Counted from the stretch's first letter, positions 9,002 to 18,529 are shown. The stretch: DNA of 64,000 bases from Acidimicrobiia bacterium (GCA_035471805.1 DATIPS010000008.1:1-64000); one strand, 5' to 3'. Notes: generated by a model from the letters alone, not told the origin. Numbers and translations: made by a program.

Positions 9002-11293
9002 ATGTCTTTGCTTCCCAAGCGGCGATCGTCGCTTCGAGTCATGCTGGTTCTCATCGTTGTCGGGGCAATGGTCCTGGCAGTGTTGCCCGCCAACGCTGCC
9101 CCAAAGCTGGACCGCACCAGGTCCTACGCGATTGAGGTGCTCTCGAGCCCTGCGAATCTGGTCAGTGGTGGCGATGCGCGACTGATGATCGAGGTACCGC
9201 AGGGCAATCTCGATCGGGCGCACATATACGTCAATGGTGAGGACGTCACCGGCGACTTCTCCGTGGTGCCGGGGACTTCGAAACTCGAGGGGGTCGTGTA
9301 CGACCTCGATGAAGGAGACAACGTCGTCGAGGTGAGGCCGAATGACCGAGCTCGTGGCGCCGCGTCGTCTTTGACCTTGACCAACTACCCGATCTCCGGT
9401 CCGATGTTCTCGGGCCCCCAGCAAGAACCTTTCCTGTGCTCCGACAACGGCGACAGGGCCAACGCCGAACTTGGCCCGGCGATCGATGATGACTGCGCCA
9501 CAGAGACCGTCGTGTCCTTCAAGTACCAAAACACGTCAGGAGCCTGGAATGACTACGACCCGGCGTCGCCGCCGGCAGACATGGCCACGACGACCACCAT
9601 GGACGGCGACGAGGTCGACTACATAGTGCGCTGGGAGCGGGGAACCATCAACCGTTTCATTTACTCGATCGCAGTGCTGTCGCCCGATACACAGGACGCC
9701 GACCCCGACCTGTCGGCCTGGAACGGCAAGTTGATCTACTACTTCCAGGGTGGAGTTGCCATCGGCCACTACCAGGGCGACCCCAGTCGCAGCCGGATGC
9801 TCTACGACTACGGCCTCGGAAAGGGCTATGCGGTTGTCTATTCGACCGGTACCAAGACCGGGACTCACTACAACCTGCAACTAGGTGGCGAGACGGCCAT
9901 CATGGTCAAGGATCGGTTCGTTTCTGCTTACGGGAACCCCGTGTACACGGTTGGAGTCGGCGGCTCGGGTGGTGGGATCCAGCAGTACGTCTATGCCCAG
10001 AACCATCCGGGATTGATCGATGCAGCTATACCCCAGTACTCATATCCCGATATGGTGACTCAGACCATCCACATCGGCGACTGCGAGCTGCTGGAACGGT
10101 GGATGGACTTCGAGTTGTTTTCCGGCGACGTGACGTGGGCCGACTGGGAGCATCGGACCTGGCTCGAGGGGCTGAACGCCTCCAATACCGTTGCGAACGG
10201 GTTTGGAGCGGTGATGCCGCCGGGATACCCGGCAGGATCGTCCGAGTGCATCGAGGGCTGGCGAGGTTTGTCCCCACTCGCCCTCAACCCGCATTTCGGA
10301 ACGGCCCCGGGCATTTCACCCGCCGAACAGGCCTCCACAGAGTGGTCCCATTACGCCGACCTGATCAACATCTACGGCTACGCCGCGGACGGATTCGCGG
10401 CCAGCACCTGGGACAACGTTGGAGTGCAGTACGGTCTGCAGGCCCTGGTCGACGGCAACATCACACCAGAGCAGTTCCTCGACCTGAATGCCAATGCCGG
10501 GTCGTGGAAGAACGAGCCCGAGATGGTGCAAGAAGGTTGTCCGTTCCTTTCCTTCCTCTGTTCTTTGGTCGATCCCACTGTCTCGCCTCCGTTCCCAGGG
10601 GTATGGCCTGAACAGATCGACGTGTGGTCGGCGCGCAATATGGCCCTGTCACCAGACGGTGGCGCGACGCCGGCTCCCCGCAAAGAAGCCGATCCGGGGG
10701 CAATTGCATCGGCATTCTCGAGCGGAATGGTCAACGTTGGAGCGATCGAGATCCCGATCATCGACTGGCGTAACTATCTGGAGCGGGAGCTGAACATGCA
10801 CAACTCGCACCAGTCGTTTGCCTCACGGCAGCGCCTGCTCAACCATGACGGCGATGCCTCGAATCAGGTGATCTGGTTCACCGACGGCAACGATGCCGGC
10901 GACGAGTTTGACCAGACACCGATGGCTTTTGAAGTCATCGACGAGTGGATGACGAATATCGCCGCCGATCCGAAGCGACGAGTGGCCGAGAACAAGCCGG
11001 CCGACGCAGTCGACTCCTGCTTCGACATCACCGGAGATCTGATTTACGCGGGTGACGATGCCTGGTCGGGAATCCTCGATGATGGGGATCCGGGAGCCTG
11101 CACATCGGCGTTCCACCTCTACTCGACGTCGCGCATTGTGGCGGGCGGCCCGATCACGGGCGACGTGTTCAAGTGCGAACTCCAGTCGGTGGAATCGGCG
11201 ATTGCCGACGGCGTATACGGATCGTGGGCACCGGATGCAGCGCAGATCGCCATGCTGGAATCGATCTTCCCAACCGGGGTGTGCAACTACTAG
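9002..11293 (+). CDS. Secreted DUF6351-family (tannase-like alpha/beta hydrolase) protein
   Basis: A 763-residue exported protein. The signal peptide covers residues 1-33 and ends at ANA-APK. An N-terminal beta domain follows, with the family phrase LVSGGDARLMIEVP and a (Y/V)NGEDVTGDF segment. The hydrolase part has the nucleophile elbow GVGGSGGG (Ser at about 322). Cys pairs (CSDNGD, CATET, CPFLSFLC, CTSAF) suggest disulfides in the exported protein. DUF6351 proteins resemble tannases and 3-hydroxybutyrate-oligomer hydrolases, so an extracellular esterase is likely; substrate unknown. A GGGAGGG site precedes the ATG. The gene is bracketed by direct copies of repeat A. Confidence 0.85.
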   Translation: MSLLPKRRSSLRVMLVLIVVGAMVLAVLPANAAPKLDRTRSYAIEVLSSPANLVSGGDARLMIEVPQGNLDRAHIYVNGEDVTGDFSVVPGTSKLEGVVYDLDEGDNVVEVRPNDRARGAASSLTLTNYPISGPMFSGPQQEPFLCSDNGDRANAELGPAIDDDCATETVVSFKYQNTSGAWNDYDPASPPADMATTTTMDGDEVDYIVRWERGTINRFIYSIAVLSPDTQDADPDLSAWNGKLIYYFQGGVAIGHYQGDPSRSRMLYDYGLGKGYAVVYSTGTKTGTHYNLQLGGETAIMVKDRFVSAYGNPVYTVGVGGSGGGIQQYVYAQNHPGLIDAAIPQYSYPDMVTQTIHIGDCELLERWMDFELFSGDVTWADWEHRTWLEGLNASNTVANGFGAVMPPGYPAGSSECIEGWRGLSPLALNPHFGTAPGISPAEQASTEWSHYADLINIYGYAADGFAASTWDNVGVQYGLQALVDGNITPEQFLDLNANAGSWKNEPEMVQEGCPFLSFLCSLVDPTVSPPFPGVWPEQIDVWSARNMALSPDGGATPAPRKEADPGAIASAFSSGMVNVGAIEIPIIDWRNYLERELNMHNSHQSFASRQRLLNHDGDASNQVIWFTDGNDAGDEFDQTPMAFEVIDEWMTNIAADPKRRVAENKPADAVDSCFDITGDLIYAGDDAWSGILDDGDPGACTSAFHLYSTSRIVAGGPITGDVFKCELQSVESAIADGVYGSWAPDAAQIAMLESIFPTGVCNY

Positions 11294-11297
11294 GAAC

Positions 11298-11346
11298 TTT
11301 CTCAGCAATGCTGGCGTTCCCCACGCGCAACAGCATTGCTGAGAAA
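11298..11346. repeat. Palindromic repeat family A, copy 2
   Basis: Inverted repeat with 15-bp perfect arms (11298-11312 and 11332-11346), in the same orientation as copy 1 and nearly identical to it. The centre differs by one base (C to T). The outer left arm has decayed (ACTTT instead of GTTTT) while the right arm is intact. It starts 4 bp after the DUF6351 stop codon. Confidence 0.9.
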
Positions 11347-11353
11347 ACTACGC

Positions 11354-11388
11354 GAGGGGGCCGGTCGGCGATCGTGACCGGCCCCCTC
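11354..11388 (+). terminator. GC-rich hairpin after the DUF6351 gene
   Basis: A perfect 13-bp stem (GAGGGGGCCGGTC paired with 11376-11388) and a 9-nt loop, without a following T-run. It lies between the DUF6351 stop and the next gene's minus-10 box, so it most likely ends the hydrolase transcript. A Rho-independent role is weakened by the missing U tract. Confidence 0.55.
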
Positions 11389-11392
11389 CGCG

Positions 11393-11398
11393 TATGAT
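11393..11398 (+). promoter_or_regulatory. Leaderless-type minus-10 box (TATGAT)
   Basis: TATGAT ends six bases before the ATG at 11405. The predicted transcript starts on or next to the start codon, and no ribosome-binding site is present. The same spacing recurs at several other genes in this window. Confidence 0.55.
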
Positions 11399-11404
11399 CA
11401 ACGC

Positions 11405-12421
11405 ATGAATCTCGGATTTGGACTACTCAGCGCTCAACTTCGGCCCGGCGACTCCGACTGGGCGGCCGCCTACGACGAGACGGTCCGCTTGGCCGTCGAG
11501 GCCGAAAGGCTGGGCTACTCCTCGGTGTGGACCACCGAACACCACTTCGTCGACGACGGCTACATGCCTTCCCTGATGGTCGTTAGCGCGGCCGTGGCGG
11601 CTGCGACCGAGTCGATCGAAATCGGCACCGGTGTCATCCTCGCTCCCCTGCACGATCCGATTCGCCTGGCGGAGGACGCTGCCACGGTTCAGCTCTTGAG
11701 CAAAGGACGTTTTGTTCTCGGCCTCGGCCTCGGATGGAATCCGATCGAGTTCGAGGCCTTCGGAGCCGACCCGGGCAAGCGGGGGAGAGCCATGGAGGAG
11801 ATCCTCGAGATCCTCCCCAACGCCTGGACCGGCGAGCCGTTCAAGCACACGGGGTCCGTCTACGACCTGCCCGAACTCGGAGTGCGGCCGACGCCGCATG
11901 TTCCCATCCCGATCGTCATCGGAGGCAGCGCAGAACCGGCCGTCAGGCGTGCCGCTCGAATGACCCAGGGAGTTTTCGCCAATGCGCCGGTCGATCGGTT
12001 CGCCGAACAGGTCGAGTGGACCCTCGACGAGCTCGAGAAAGCCGGGCGAGACCCTATCGATTTCCGTTTCATCCACTACTCGATCCTCTACCCGGCCGAT
12101 TCGGAGGCGCAGGGATGGGAGGAGATCGGCGAGCAAGTCTGGAATATGGCCTGGAAGTACGGCGATATGGAGGAATCGGCTACGCGCTCCGGGCCGGTTC
12201 GATATGCACCCGGGTTGACCGAAGCCGATGAGCAGAAAATGCGGTGGCGCTCGGCATTCGTCGGCCCGTCCGAGCAGATCGTCGATGACCTGCGTGCGAT
12301 CCGGGACCGCGTCGGCGTACCTGTGGAGTTCGTCGCCCGTTCCTGTTTCCACACGCTCGATTACAACCGCCAGGTCGAGGTCCTGCAGCGGCTGGCCGAG
12401 GAGGTCGGCCCTCACCTCTGA
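11405..12421 (+). CDS. LLM-class flavin/F420-dependent oxidoreductase
   Basis: A 338-residue bacterial-luciferase-like TIM-barrel enzyme. It shows the N-terminal MNLGFGLLSAQ strand, the TTEHHF segment of the barrel, GRFVLGLGLGWNPIEFEAFG (family signature, about 100-119) and a C-terminal FVGPSEQIVDDL. In actinobacteria most of this class use coenzyme F420, but the sequence alone does not decide between F420 and FMN. Probably transcribed alone from a leaderless promoter, downstream of a hairpin. Substrate unknown. Confidence 0.85.
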   Translation: MNLGFGLLSAQLRPGDSDWAAAYDETVRLAVEAERLGYSSVWTTEHHFVDDGYMPSLMVVSAAVAAATESIEIGTGVILAPLHDPIRLAEDAATVQLLSKGRFVLGLGLGWNPIEFEAFGADPGKRGRAMEEILEILPNAWTGEPFKHTGSVYDLPELGVRPTPHVPIPIVIGGSAEPAVRRAARMTQGVFANAPVDRFAEQVEWTLDELEKAGRDPIDFRFIHYSILYPADSEAQGWEEIGEQVWNMAWKYGDMEESATRSGPVRYAPGLTEADEQKMRWRSAFVGPSEQIVDDLRAIRDRVGVPVEFVARSCFHTLDYNRQVEVLQRLAEEVGPHL

Positions 12422-12485
12422 GCCCACCGGCGGGACTCGATTCGCCCGTCGTGTTCCTATTCCGGGGAGTGACCGGTCGTATCGC

Positions 12486-12491
12486 TAGTGT
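12486..12491 (+). promoter_or_regulatory. Leaderless-type minus-10 box (TAGTGT)
   Basis: TAGTGT, then six bases, then the ATG of the FGGY kinase at 12498. No Shine-Dalgarno sequence is seen. The identical hexamer with the same spacing precedes the CPBP protease at 62421. Confidence 0.55.
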
Positions 12492-12497
12492 CGCTCT

Positions 12498-14060
12498 ATG
12501 TCGATCGAACGGTTTGTGCTGGCCATCGACCTGGGTACATCCGGACCGAAAGTCGGGCTGGTATCCACTGCCGGCCGCGTAGCCGAGTGGAGCTTCGAAC
12601 GAGTTCCGATCATCCTCACCGCCGAGGGCGGGGTCGAGCAGGACCCCGATGATTGGTGGCGGGCGATCACTACCGCGGGCCGGCAAGTGATCGACCGGGG
12701 ATCCGTCGAAGTCGATGACATAGTGGCCGTCGGCGTGACAGCCCAGTGGTCGGGGACGGTCCCGGTGGCCGGATCCAACCATGTCGGAAACGCGCTCATC
12801 TGGATGGACGCGCGGGGTGCCTCCGAGATGGGTGAGCTGAACGGCGGTCCGGTATCCGTTGCGGGATACTCGGTGCCCAAGCTGTTCCGCTGGATCCGCC
12901 GGACGGGTGGAGCGCCCGGCCATTCGGGTAAGGATCCGATCGCGCACATTCTCTATCTCAAACACCACCGCCCGGAGATCTATCGAGCGGCAGAGATGTT
13001 CCTCGAACCGAAGGACTATCTGAACCTTCGCTTGACCGGAGTCGCGGCGGCCGGATTCGACTCGATCGCCCTGCACTGGGTGACCGACAACCGGAATCCC
13101 GCGAAGGTGACCTACGATCCGGCTCTCATTCGCATGTCGGGCATCGACCCGGCCAAGCTGCCGCCGCTCCGGCCGACCGACGACGTGCTCGGCCCGCTTT
13201 CCGCCGGTGCCGCCGCAGACTTCGGACTGGTTGAGGGGATCCCGGTCGTCATGGGAACGCCGGACACGCACTCGGCCGGCATCGGAGCCGGGGCCGTCCG
13301 CGACTTTCAGGGGCATCTGTATCTCGGAACCTCCTCGTGGATCAGCTGCCACGTGCCGTTCAAGAAGACTGATCTCTTCCACGGCATCGGCGCGCTGCCC
13401 TCTGGAATTCCCGGTCGCTACTTCGCCGCCAACGAGCAGGAGAGCGCAGGAGCCTGCCTCACCTACCTGGTCGAGAACCTGGGTATACGCGGCGACGCCG
13501 ACGCGGGTTCTGTGTATCAGGGCCTCGACCGTGTCGCTGAGCGGGTCCCTGCCGGAAACAGCGGGGTGATCTTCACTCCCTGGCTCAACGGGGAGCGCAG
13601 CCCCGTGGACGATCACTATTTGCGGGCCGGGTTCTTCAATCAATCCCTCGATACGACGGCCGACGATCTGATCCGGGCGGTGTTCGAAGGCGTCGCCTTC
13701 AACTCCCGCTGGCTGCTCGGTTACGTCGAGAAGTTCGCCGGACGACCGATGCCGGAACTGCGGGCGGTCGGCGGAGGAGCCAACTCGGCGGTGTGGTGTC
13801 AGATCCATGCGGACGTGCTCGACCGCAGGATCCTCCAGGTCAAGGACCCGATCCTGGCCGGACTGCGCGGTGTGGCGTTTCTGGCGGCAGCCAAGCTCGG
13901 CTTCCTCGGCTACGACGAGATCCCGGCGAAAGTCGAAGTGGCCGGCGTCCACGAACCCGATCCGGAGCGGCGGCAGGTCTACGACCGCCTCTACCGGGAG
14001 TACCGCAAGCTGTACAAAGCCAATCGCAAGATCTACGCCCGGTTGAACCGGGCCGATTGA
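12498..14060 (+). CDS. FGGY-family carbohydrate kinase (xylulokinase-like)
   Basis: A 520-residue two-domain ATP-dependent kinase. The phosphate-binding loop is AIDLGTSGPK (9-18). The second domain has GTPDTHSAG and the GGGANSAVWCQI adenosine motif (about 425). These kinases phosphorylate sugars or polyols; the closest textbook relative is xylulokinase. The C-terminal tail (YRKLYKANRKIYARLN) is longer and more basic than in XylB. Six bases separate its stop from the S1P-lyase homologue, so the kinase probably makes that enzyme's substrate or acts in the same route. Transcription appears leaderless. Confidence 0.88.
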   Translation: MSIERFVLAIDLGTSGPKVGLVSTAGRVAEWSFERVPIILTAEGGVEQDPDDWWRAITTAGRQVIDRGSVEVDDIVAVGVTAQWSGTVPVAGSNHVGNALIWMDARGASEMGELNGGPVSVAGYSVPKLFRWIRRTGGAPGHSGKDPIAHILYLKHHRPEIYRAAEMFLEPKDYLNLRLTGVAAAGFDSIALHWVTDNRNPAKVTYDPALIRMSGIDPAKLPPLRPTDDVLGPLSAGAAADFGLVEGIPVVMGTPDTHSAGIGAGAVRDFQGHLYLGTSSWISCHVPFKKTDLFHGIGALPSGIPGRYFAANEQESAGACLTYLVENLGIRGDADAGSVYQGLDRVAERVPAGNSGVIFTPWLNGERSPVDDHYLRAGFFNQSLDTTADDLIRAVFEGVAFNSRWLLGYVEKFAGRPMPELRAVGGGANSAVWCQIHADVLDRRILQVKDPILAGLRGVAFLAAAKLGFLGYDEIPAKVEVAGVHEPDPERRQVYDRLYREYRKLYKANRKIYARLNRAD

Positions 14061-14066
14061 GGAGCC

Positions 14067-15572
14067 ATGGACCTCGAGAAACTGCTCTCCGGACCCGTGA
14101 AGCGTATCAACCCACGTCTGGCCGGATGGGCCTACTCGGTGATGCGTCGGATCCCTCCCGTTCGCCGTCGATTGGAGGCGGAGTTCGACGACGTCGTTGC
14201 CGGGATGGAGGATTCCGTCAAGCCGTATCGGGATGAGCTGAGTTCCTATCGGCGGTTGCCCGACAACGGGTTGGATCGAGCAGAGGTGTTGTCTTTGATG
14301 GCAGATCTGGCGGGTAGAGAGGAAGCCGGATGGAAGGGCGGGTTCGCTTCCGGAGCGGTCTATCACGGCGAGGATGAACACATCGCCTTCCTCAGCAACG
14401 TGATCGCCCTGCATTCGCAGGTCAATCCGCTCCATGCCGACCTGTGGCCGTCGGCCACCAAGTTCGAGGCAGAGATAGTGGCCATGACCTCCGCCATGCT
14501 GGGCGCCGCGGAAACTGATGACGAGGTCGTGGGCACCGTCACTTCCGGTGGAACCGAGTCGATTCTGCTCGCAGTCAAGACCTATCGCGATCGGGCCGTC
14601 GCGCACGGAATCAGACGCCCGGAGATGATCGCCCCGGTGACTGCCCATGTCGCCTTCGACAAGGCGGCCCACTACTTCGGATTGAAGATGGTGAAGGTTC
14701 CGGTCGACGGGGACTACCGCGCCGACGTGGCGGCAGCGGCCGCAGCGATCAACCGCAATACGGTGCTCATGGTGGGCTCGGCACCGGCCTTCCCGCACGG
14801 CACGGTCGACCCCATCCAGGATCTCTCTTCCCTGGCTGCCGGTCGAGGGGTGGGTTTCCACACCGACGCCTGCTTGGGAGGGTTCGTACTCCCCTGGGCG
14901 GAGCGGCTCGGCCACCCGGTTCCTCCATTCGACTTCCGCCTTCCTGGGGTCACGTCGATGTCGGCCGACACCCACAAATACGGATACGCGGCGAAGGGGA
15001 CGTCGGTGATCATGTATCGCGGGAGGGAGCTGCGCCGTCACCAGTACTTCACCGCTTCCGAGTGGCCGGGCGGTCTCTACTTCTCGCCGACCCTGGCGGG
15101 GAGCCGCCCGGGTGCCCTGAGCGCCGCCTGCTGGGCAGCGATGGTTTCCACCGGCGAGAAGGGTTACCTCGAGGCCACCGCCCGAATCCTCGAAACCGCT
15201 GCAGTCATTCGATCCGGGATCGAGAACATCTCCGACCTCCGCATGCTCGGTGATCCGATGTTCGTGATCGCCTTCGGGTCGGAGGTCGTCGACATCTACC
15301 AGGTGTTGCAACGAATGGCCGAACGAGGTTGGAGCCTGACCGGCTTGCATCACCCTCCTGCAGTTCACATCGCAGTGACGCTCCGGCATACTGCGGATGG
15401 TGTTGCCCGGCGGTTCATCGAGGACCTGGAGGACTCGGTCGCAGAGGCGAAGGCTCATCCGGGTGAGGCCGGTGGCGTGGCGCCGGTATACGGTATGGCG
15501 GCCACAGTCCCGGCCAGGGCAGTAGTCGATGAGCTCCTGGAGCGTTATGTCGACCTGCTCTTCGAGGTGTAG
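14067..15572 (+). CDS. Sphingosine-1-phosphate lyase family PLP enzyme
   Basis: A 501-residue fold-type I PLP enzyme of the group II decarboxylase superfamily. Its segments match sphingosine-1-phosphate lyases rather than glutamate decarboxylases: [49 protein letters not shown] and [13 protein letters not shown] (PLP Lys304). Known members, such as that of Symbiobacterium thermophilum, cleave phosphorylated long-chain bases to an aldehyde and phosphoethanolamine. No N-terminal transmembrane helix like the human enzyme, but residues 13-35 are basic and may touch membrane. Middle gene of a kinase-lyase-SRPBCC operon, with a GAGGAG site. Confidence 0.9.
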   Translation: MDLEKLLSGPVKRINPRLAGWAYSVMRRIPPVRRRLEAEFDDVVAGMEDSVKPYRDELSSYRRLPDNGLDRAEVLSLMADLAGREEAGWKGGFASGAVYHGEDEHIAFLSNVIALHSQVNPLHADLWPSATKFEAEIVAMTSAMLGAAETDDEVVGTVTSGGTESILLAVKTYRDRAVAHGIRRPEMIAPVTAHVAFDKAAHYFGLKMVKVPVDGDYRADVAAAAAAINRNTVLMVGSAPAFPHGTVDPIQDLSSLAAGRGVGFHTDACLGGFVLPWAERLGHPVPPFDFRLPGVTSMSADTHKYGYAAKGTSVIMYRGRELRRHQYFTASEWPGGLYFSPTLAGSRPGALSAACWAAMVSTGEKGYLEATARILETAAVIRSGIENISDLRMLGDPMFVIAFGSEVVDIYQVLQRMAERGWSLTGLHHPPAVHIAVTLRHTADGVARRFIEDLEDSVAEAKAHPGEAGGVAPVYGMAATVPARAVVDELLERYVDLLFEV

Positions 15573-15593
15573 TGAGATGGTCCGGCTCCTGCG

Positions 15594-16433
15594 ATGTTCC
15601 CGCCCGGGTCGGGAGCGAGGCGCCCGGTGACCGTTCGATCGCTACTTCGCGTCTTATGGACCTTGAGTGTCTACTCGACGATCCGTCGCCTGGCGCGCCG
15701 CTCGGGCGTGACGGACGAGGAGTTCCACGGCTCGCTGCCCGGCGATGAAGTGATGCCGCATCCCATGATCGAGTGGACGCGAGCCACGACGATCAACGCC
15801 CCGCCCGAGGACGTGTGGCCCTGGCTTGTGCAGATGGGCTTCGGCCGGGGAGGCTGGTACACGAACGAACGCTTCGATCGCCTCGTCTGGCGAGTCGACA
15901 ACAAGAGCTCCGAGGTGCTGCTGCCGGAGTGGCAGAACCTGCAAGTTGGAGACATCGTCCCCGACGGTCCGGGATTTGCCGCCTACTTCCGGGTCCTGGA
16001 GCTCCGGGAGAACGAGACGATTGTGTATCACTCGATACGACATCCCTACCGGGGCCGGCCGGTTGACCCGACGGATGAAGAGGCAGTAGCGCGACGTGAG
16101 AGGGAGCTGATCGAGGGTGGCGTCTACATCGACTTCAGCTGGACGTTCGTTCTCCGTCCGGCGAAAGAGGGGACGACCAGGTTGCTTCTGCGAGTTCGCT
16201 CGGATCTCTATCCACCCTGGGTGCGGGTCACCGAGACGCTCTTCGGTCTCGTCGATCTCTTCCACGTGACCACGATGTTCCGCGGGATCAAGCGCCGCGC
16301 CGAGAGCGGCGCGAAGTCCGGTCCCGGACCTGTGGCTCGACCTCAGGGCTCAGGTTCCCCGTCTTCGGTCGGTCGAGGGGTGACCGACCCGAGTGCTTTC
16401 AACGCCTCCTCGAAACGGTCGCGCGTTATCTGA
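15594..16433 (+). CDS. SRPBCC-superfamily protein
   Basis: A 279-residue protein 21 bp after the lyase gene, so probably the third gene of that operon. The core (about 55-225) has the START/SRPBCC pattern: TRATTINAPPEDVWPWL, MGFGRGGWY, then a WQNLQVGD strand and a C-terminal helix, fitting a hydrophobic-ligand pocket. The last 30 residues are Ser/Pro/Gly-rich and are encoded over the 3' end of the opposing symporter gene (91-bp antisense overlap). The start is uncertain: ATG 15594 or GTG 15627. Ligand unknown; a lipid or long-chain aldehyde would suit the neighbours. Confidence 0.75.
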   Translation: MFPPGSGARRPVTVRSLLRVLWTLSVYSTIRRLARRSGVTDEEFHGSLPGDEVMPHPMIEWTRATTINAPPEDVWPWLVQMGFGRGGWYTNERFDRLVWRVDNKSSEVLLPEWQNLQVGDIVPDGPGFAAYFRVLELRENETIVYHSIRHPYRGRPVDPTDEEAVARRERELIEGGVYIDFSWTFVLRPAKEGTTRLLLRVRSDLYPPWVRVTETLFGLVDLFHVTTMFRGIKRRAESGAKSGPGPVARPQGSGSPSSVGRGVTDPSAFNASSKRSRVI

Positions 16434-17701
16434 TACCTCAGGAGGACGAGAGCGGCAATCACCAGGAAGAGGCCGGGAACGACCCCGAAGGCGAGTCTGA
16501 CACCCAGTATGCCGGACTCGGTCTGCACGTCGTTCGATCCGTTGTAGCCGAAGACCTGTAGGAAGACTCCCAGGAGTAGTCCCGCGATCCCGAACCCGAG
16601 TTGGTGGATGGTCAGCCACAAGCCGAAGAACACGGACTCGTGGCGTTCGCCGCGCTCGTACTCGTAGAAGTCGACGAGGTCGGGCACCAGTGAGCCGGGG
16701 ATGAGGAGATAGGCAGACATCGACGCACCGAGCAGTGCCGATCCGATCAAGAACAGGGCAGCCGAGTCGGTGTCGACCACCAGGCCGAGGATTGCAAGAA
16801 GCGCTGCAGCGAAGATGTTGGCGGTCAGTAGGAGATACCGCTTGTCGAATCGGTGAGTGAGCCGGTTGGTCAGGGGTACAAGAGCGGCCGCGGTGATGGT
16901 GTAGACGGCCAGGCCGATCGAGGCGATACCGGTGTTTCCGATGACGTGTTCGGCGAAGAACGGCAGGGAGGCCGTCAGTACACCGGTGGCGACGGCGCCG
17001 AGGAGCTTGAACCAGAGGAGGGTCGAAACGTTGGGTTCCCGAGCCAGCTCGGCGTATCTCCGGAGAGGCACGCGGGAGATGTCGGCATCATGCCGTGCCT
17101 CGAGGCCCTTGATGCTGGCGGCCGCTACGAAGACGGCCAGCGCGCAGAACACTCCGAAACCGACGGACATCCCGCGCAGAGCACTCTCCACGCCGTCCTC
17201 TTTCGAGACGAGGAGCGCGATGCCCCCGCCGGTGATCGTCCCGAACGACGAGAACATGGCCCGGAAGCCGATCACCTGCGTTCGTTCGTCGTAGTCGACC
17301 GTCATGATCGGAACCATGGCCATGTAGGGAACCGCGACGATCGAGTAGGCGGTGGCGAAGAAGAGGATCGCCGCGCAGGCGAGCACGAACTGGACGGTCG
17401 CAGACGCGCCCAGCGGTATCCACCAGAGGAGGCCGAAACTGACCGCGAAGGGGATAGCGCCGTACAACATGTAGACCCTCTTCCGCCCATGCCGTGAGCG
17501 GGTGCGGTCGCTCATCACGCCGATGATCGGGTCGTTGACACCGTCCCAGAGTTTCCCGATCAACACAACGGTGCCGGCCGCGGCTGCGGACAGGCCCACG
17601 ACATCGGTCAGGTAGAAGAGAAAGAAGAACCCGACGGCGAAGTAGGCGATCGACAGTCCGAGATCGCCGATGGCGTATCCGATCTTCGTTCGCCGCAACA
17701 T
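16343..17701 (-). CDS. GPH/MelB-type MFS sodium:sugar symporter family protein
   Basis: A 452-residue integral membrane protein with about 12 hydrophobic segments. The start MLRRTKIGYAIGDLGLSI, the loop GKLWDGVNDPIIGVMSDRTRSRHGRKR (read here as two adjoining parts) and the acidic residues in helices II and IV are typical of glycoside-pentoside-hexuronide:cation symporters. ATG 17701 has a GGGAGC site; a longer N-terminus would be basic and unlikely. Substrate unknown, perhaps the sugar or polyol used by the neighbouring FGGY kinase. Tail-to-tail with the SRPBCC gene. Confidence 0.88.
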   Translation of the reverse strand: MLRRTKIGYAIGDLGLSIAYFAVGFFFLFYLTDVVGLSAAAAGTVVLIGKLWDGVNDPIIGVMSDRTRSRHGRKRVYMLYGAIPFAVSFGLLWWIPLGASATVQFVLACAAILFFATAYSIVAVPYMAMVPIMTVDYDERTQVIGFRAMFSSFGTITGGGIALLVSKEDGVESALRGMSVGFGVFCALAVFVAAASIKGLEARHDADISRVPLRRYAELAREPNVSTLLWFKLLGAVATGVLTASLPFFAEHVIGNTGIASIGLAVYTITAAALVPLTNRLTHRFDKRYLLLTANIFAAALLAILGLVVDTDSAALFLIGSALLGASMSAYLLIPGSLVPDLVDFYEYERGERHESVFFGLWLTIHQLGFGIAGLLLGVFLQVFGYNGSNDVQTESGILGVRLAFGVVPGLFLVIAALVLLRYQITRDRFEEALKALGSVTPRPTEDGEPEP

Positions 17702-17856
17702 GCTCGACCGCTCCCGGGGGTGAGTTCGGCTCCATTGTCGCCTGAGGCTGGGCCGACTTCCACAGGGGAGGCCCCTGGTTTGCTGCAGGGGTGCCTCCAC
17801 ATGCGACGTCCTCGGGCTGAACCGAGCACGACCGGCTGCTATCAGCAGACGACTGT

Positions 17857-17862
17857 TAGCGT
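17857..17862 (+). promoter_or_regulatory. Leaderless-type minus-10 box (TAGCGT)
   Basis: TAGCGT ends seven bases before the ATG of the hemolysin III gene at 17870, and no ribosome-binding site is present. Slightly wider than the six-base spacing of the other examples. Confidence 0.4.
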
Positions 17863-17869
17863 CTCACAA

Positions 17870-18529
17870 ATGGCTGCCTCCGATCCCCCCGGCCGTGAAA
17901 GCCTGAAGCCGAAACTGCGCGGATGGTCGCACGCGGTCATGTTCCCTGTCGCTCTGGTGGCGGGCATCGTCCTGGTGGCGTTGGCAGATACGACCGAGGA
18001 GCGCGTTGCATCGTCCATATTTGCCGCAAGCGCGGCTCTTCTGTTCGGAACCAGCGCGCTGTTTCACCGTGGAAACTGGTCACCGACGATCCACGGAGTC
18101 CTGCGCCGCCTCGACCACTCGAACATCTTCTTGATCATCGCCGGGACCTACACACCGTTCGCGGTGCTGGTCCTTCGCGAGAGTGAAGGCCGGGTCCTTC
18201 TCTGGATCATCTGGATTGGGGCGCTGGTCGGGATTGCTTTCCGTGTGCTGTGGGTTGGTGCGCCCAGATGGCTGTACACGCCCGTGTACGTCGCACTGGG
18301 CTGGGTCGCCGTGTTCTACCTGCCCGACTTCCTCCGTGAAGGAGGGCTTCCCGTCTTCGTTCTGATCCTCGTCGGCGGCATCTTCTACAGCGCCGGAGCA
18401 TTGATCTACGGGTTGAAACGGCCCAACCCCTCACCACGATGGTTCGGCTTCCATGAGGTATTCCACGCACTCACGGTGGCAGCCTTCGTGGTGCATTACA
18501 TCGCAGTGTCGCTGACTGTGTACTCGTAG
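17870..18529 (+). CDS. Hemolysin III / PAQR-family membrane protein
   Basis: A 219-residue protein with seven hydrophobic segments. The three family motifs are visible: SALFHR (helix 2), LDHSNIFLIIAGTYTPF (helix 3) and FHEVFHALTVAAFVVHY (last helix). Their His and Asp residues form the metal site of this ceramidase-like superfamily. Physiological role in bacteria is unclear and cytolysis is not implied. The start at ATG 17870 gives the usual length and agrees with the leaderless promoter. Confidence 0.9.
   Translation: MAASDPPGRESLKPKLRGWSHAVMFPVALVAGIVLVALADTTEERVASSIFAASAALLFGTSALFHRGNWSPTIHGVLRRLDHSNIFLIIAGTYTPFAVLVLRESEGRVLLWIIWIGALVGIAFRVLWVGAPRWLYTPVYVALGWVAVFYLPDFLREGGLPVFVLILVGGIFYSAGALIYGLKRPNPSPRWFGFHEVFHALTVAAFVVHYIAVSLTVYS

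Noticed and set aside
12180-15458. Very long open frame (1092 codons) on the minus strand opposite the kinase and lyase genes
   Set aside because: It is a mirror of two well-supported plus-strand genes; the peptide has no recognisable domains and arises from high GC with few stop codons.
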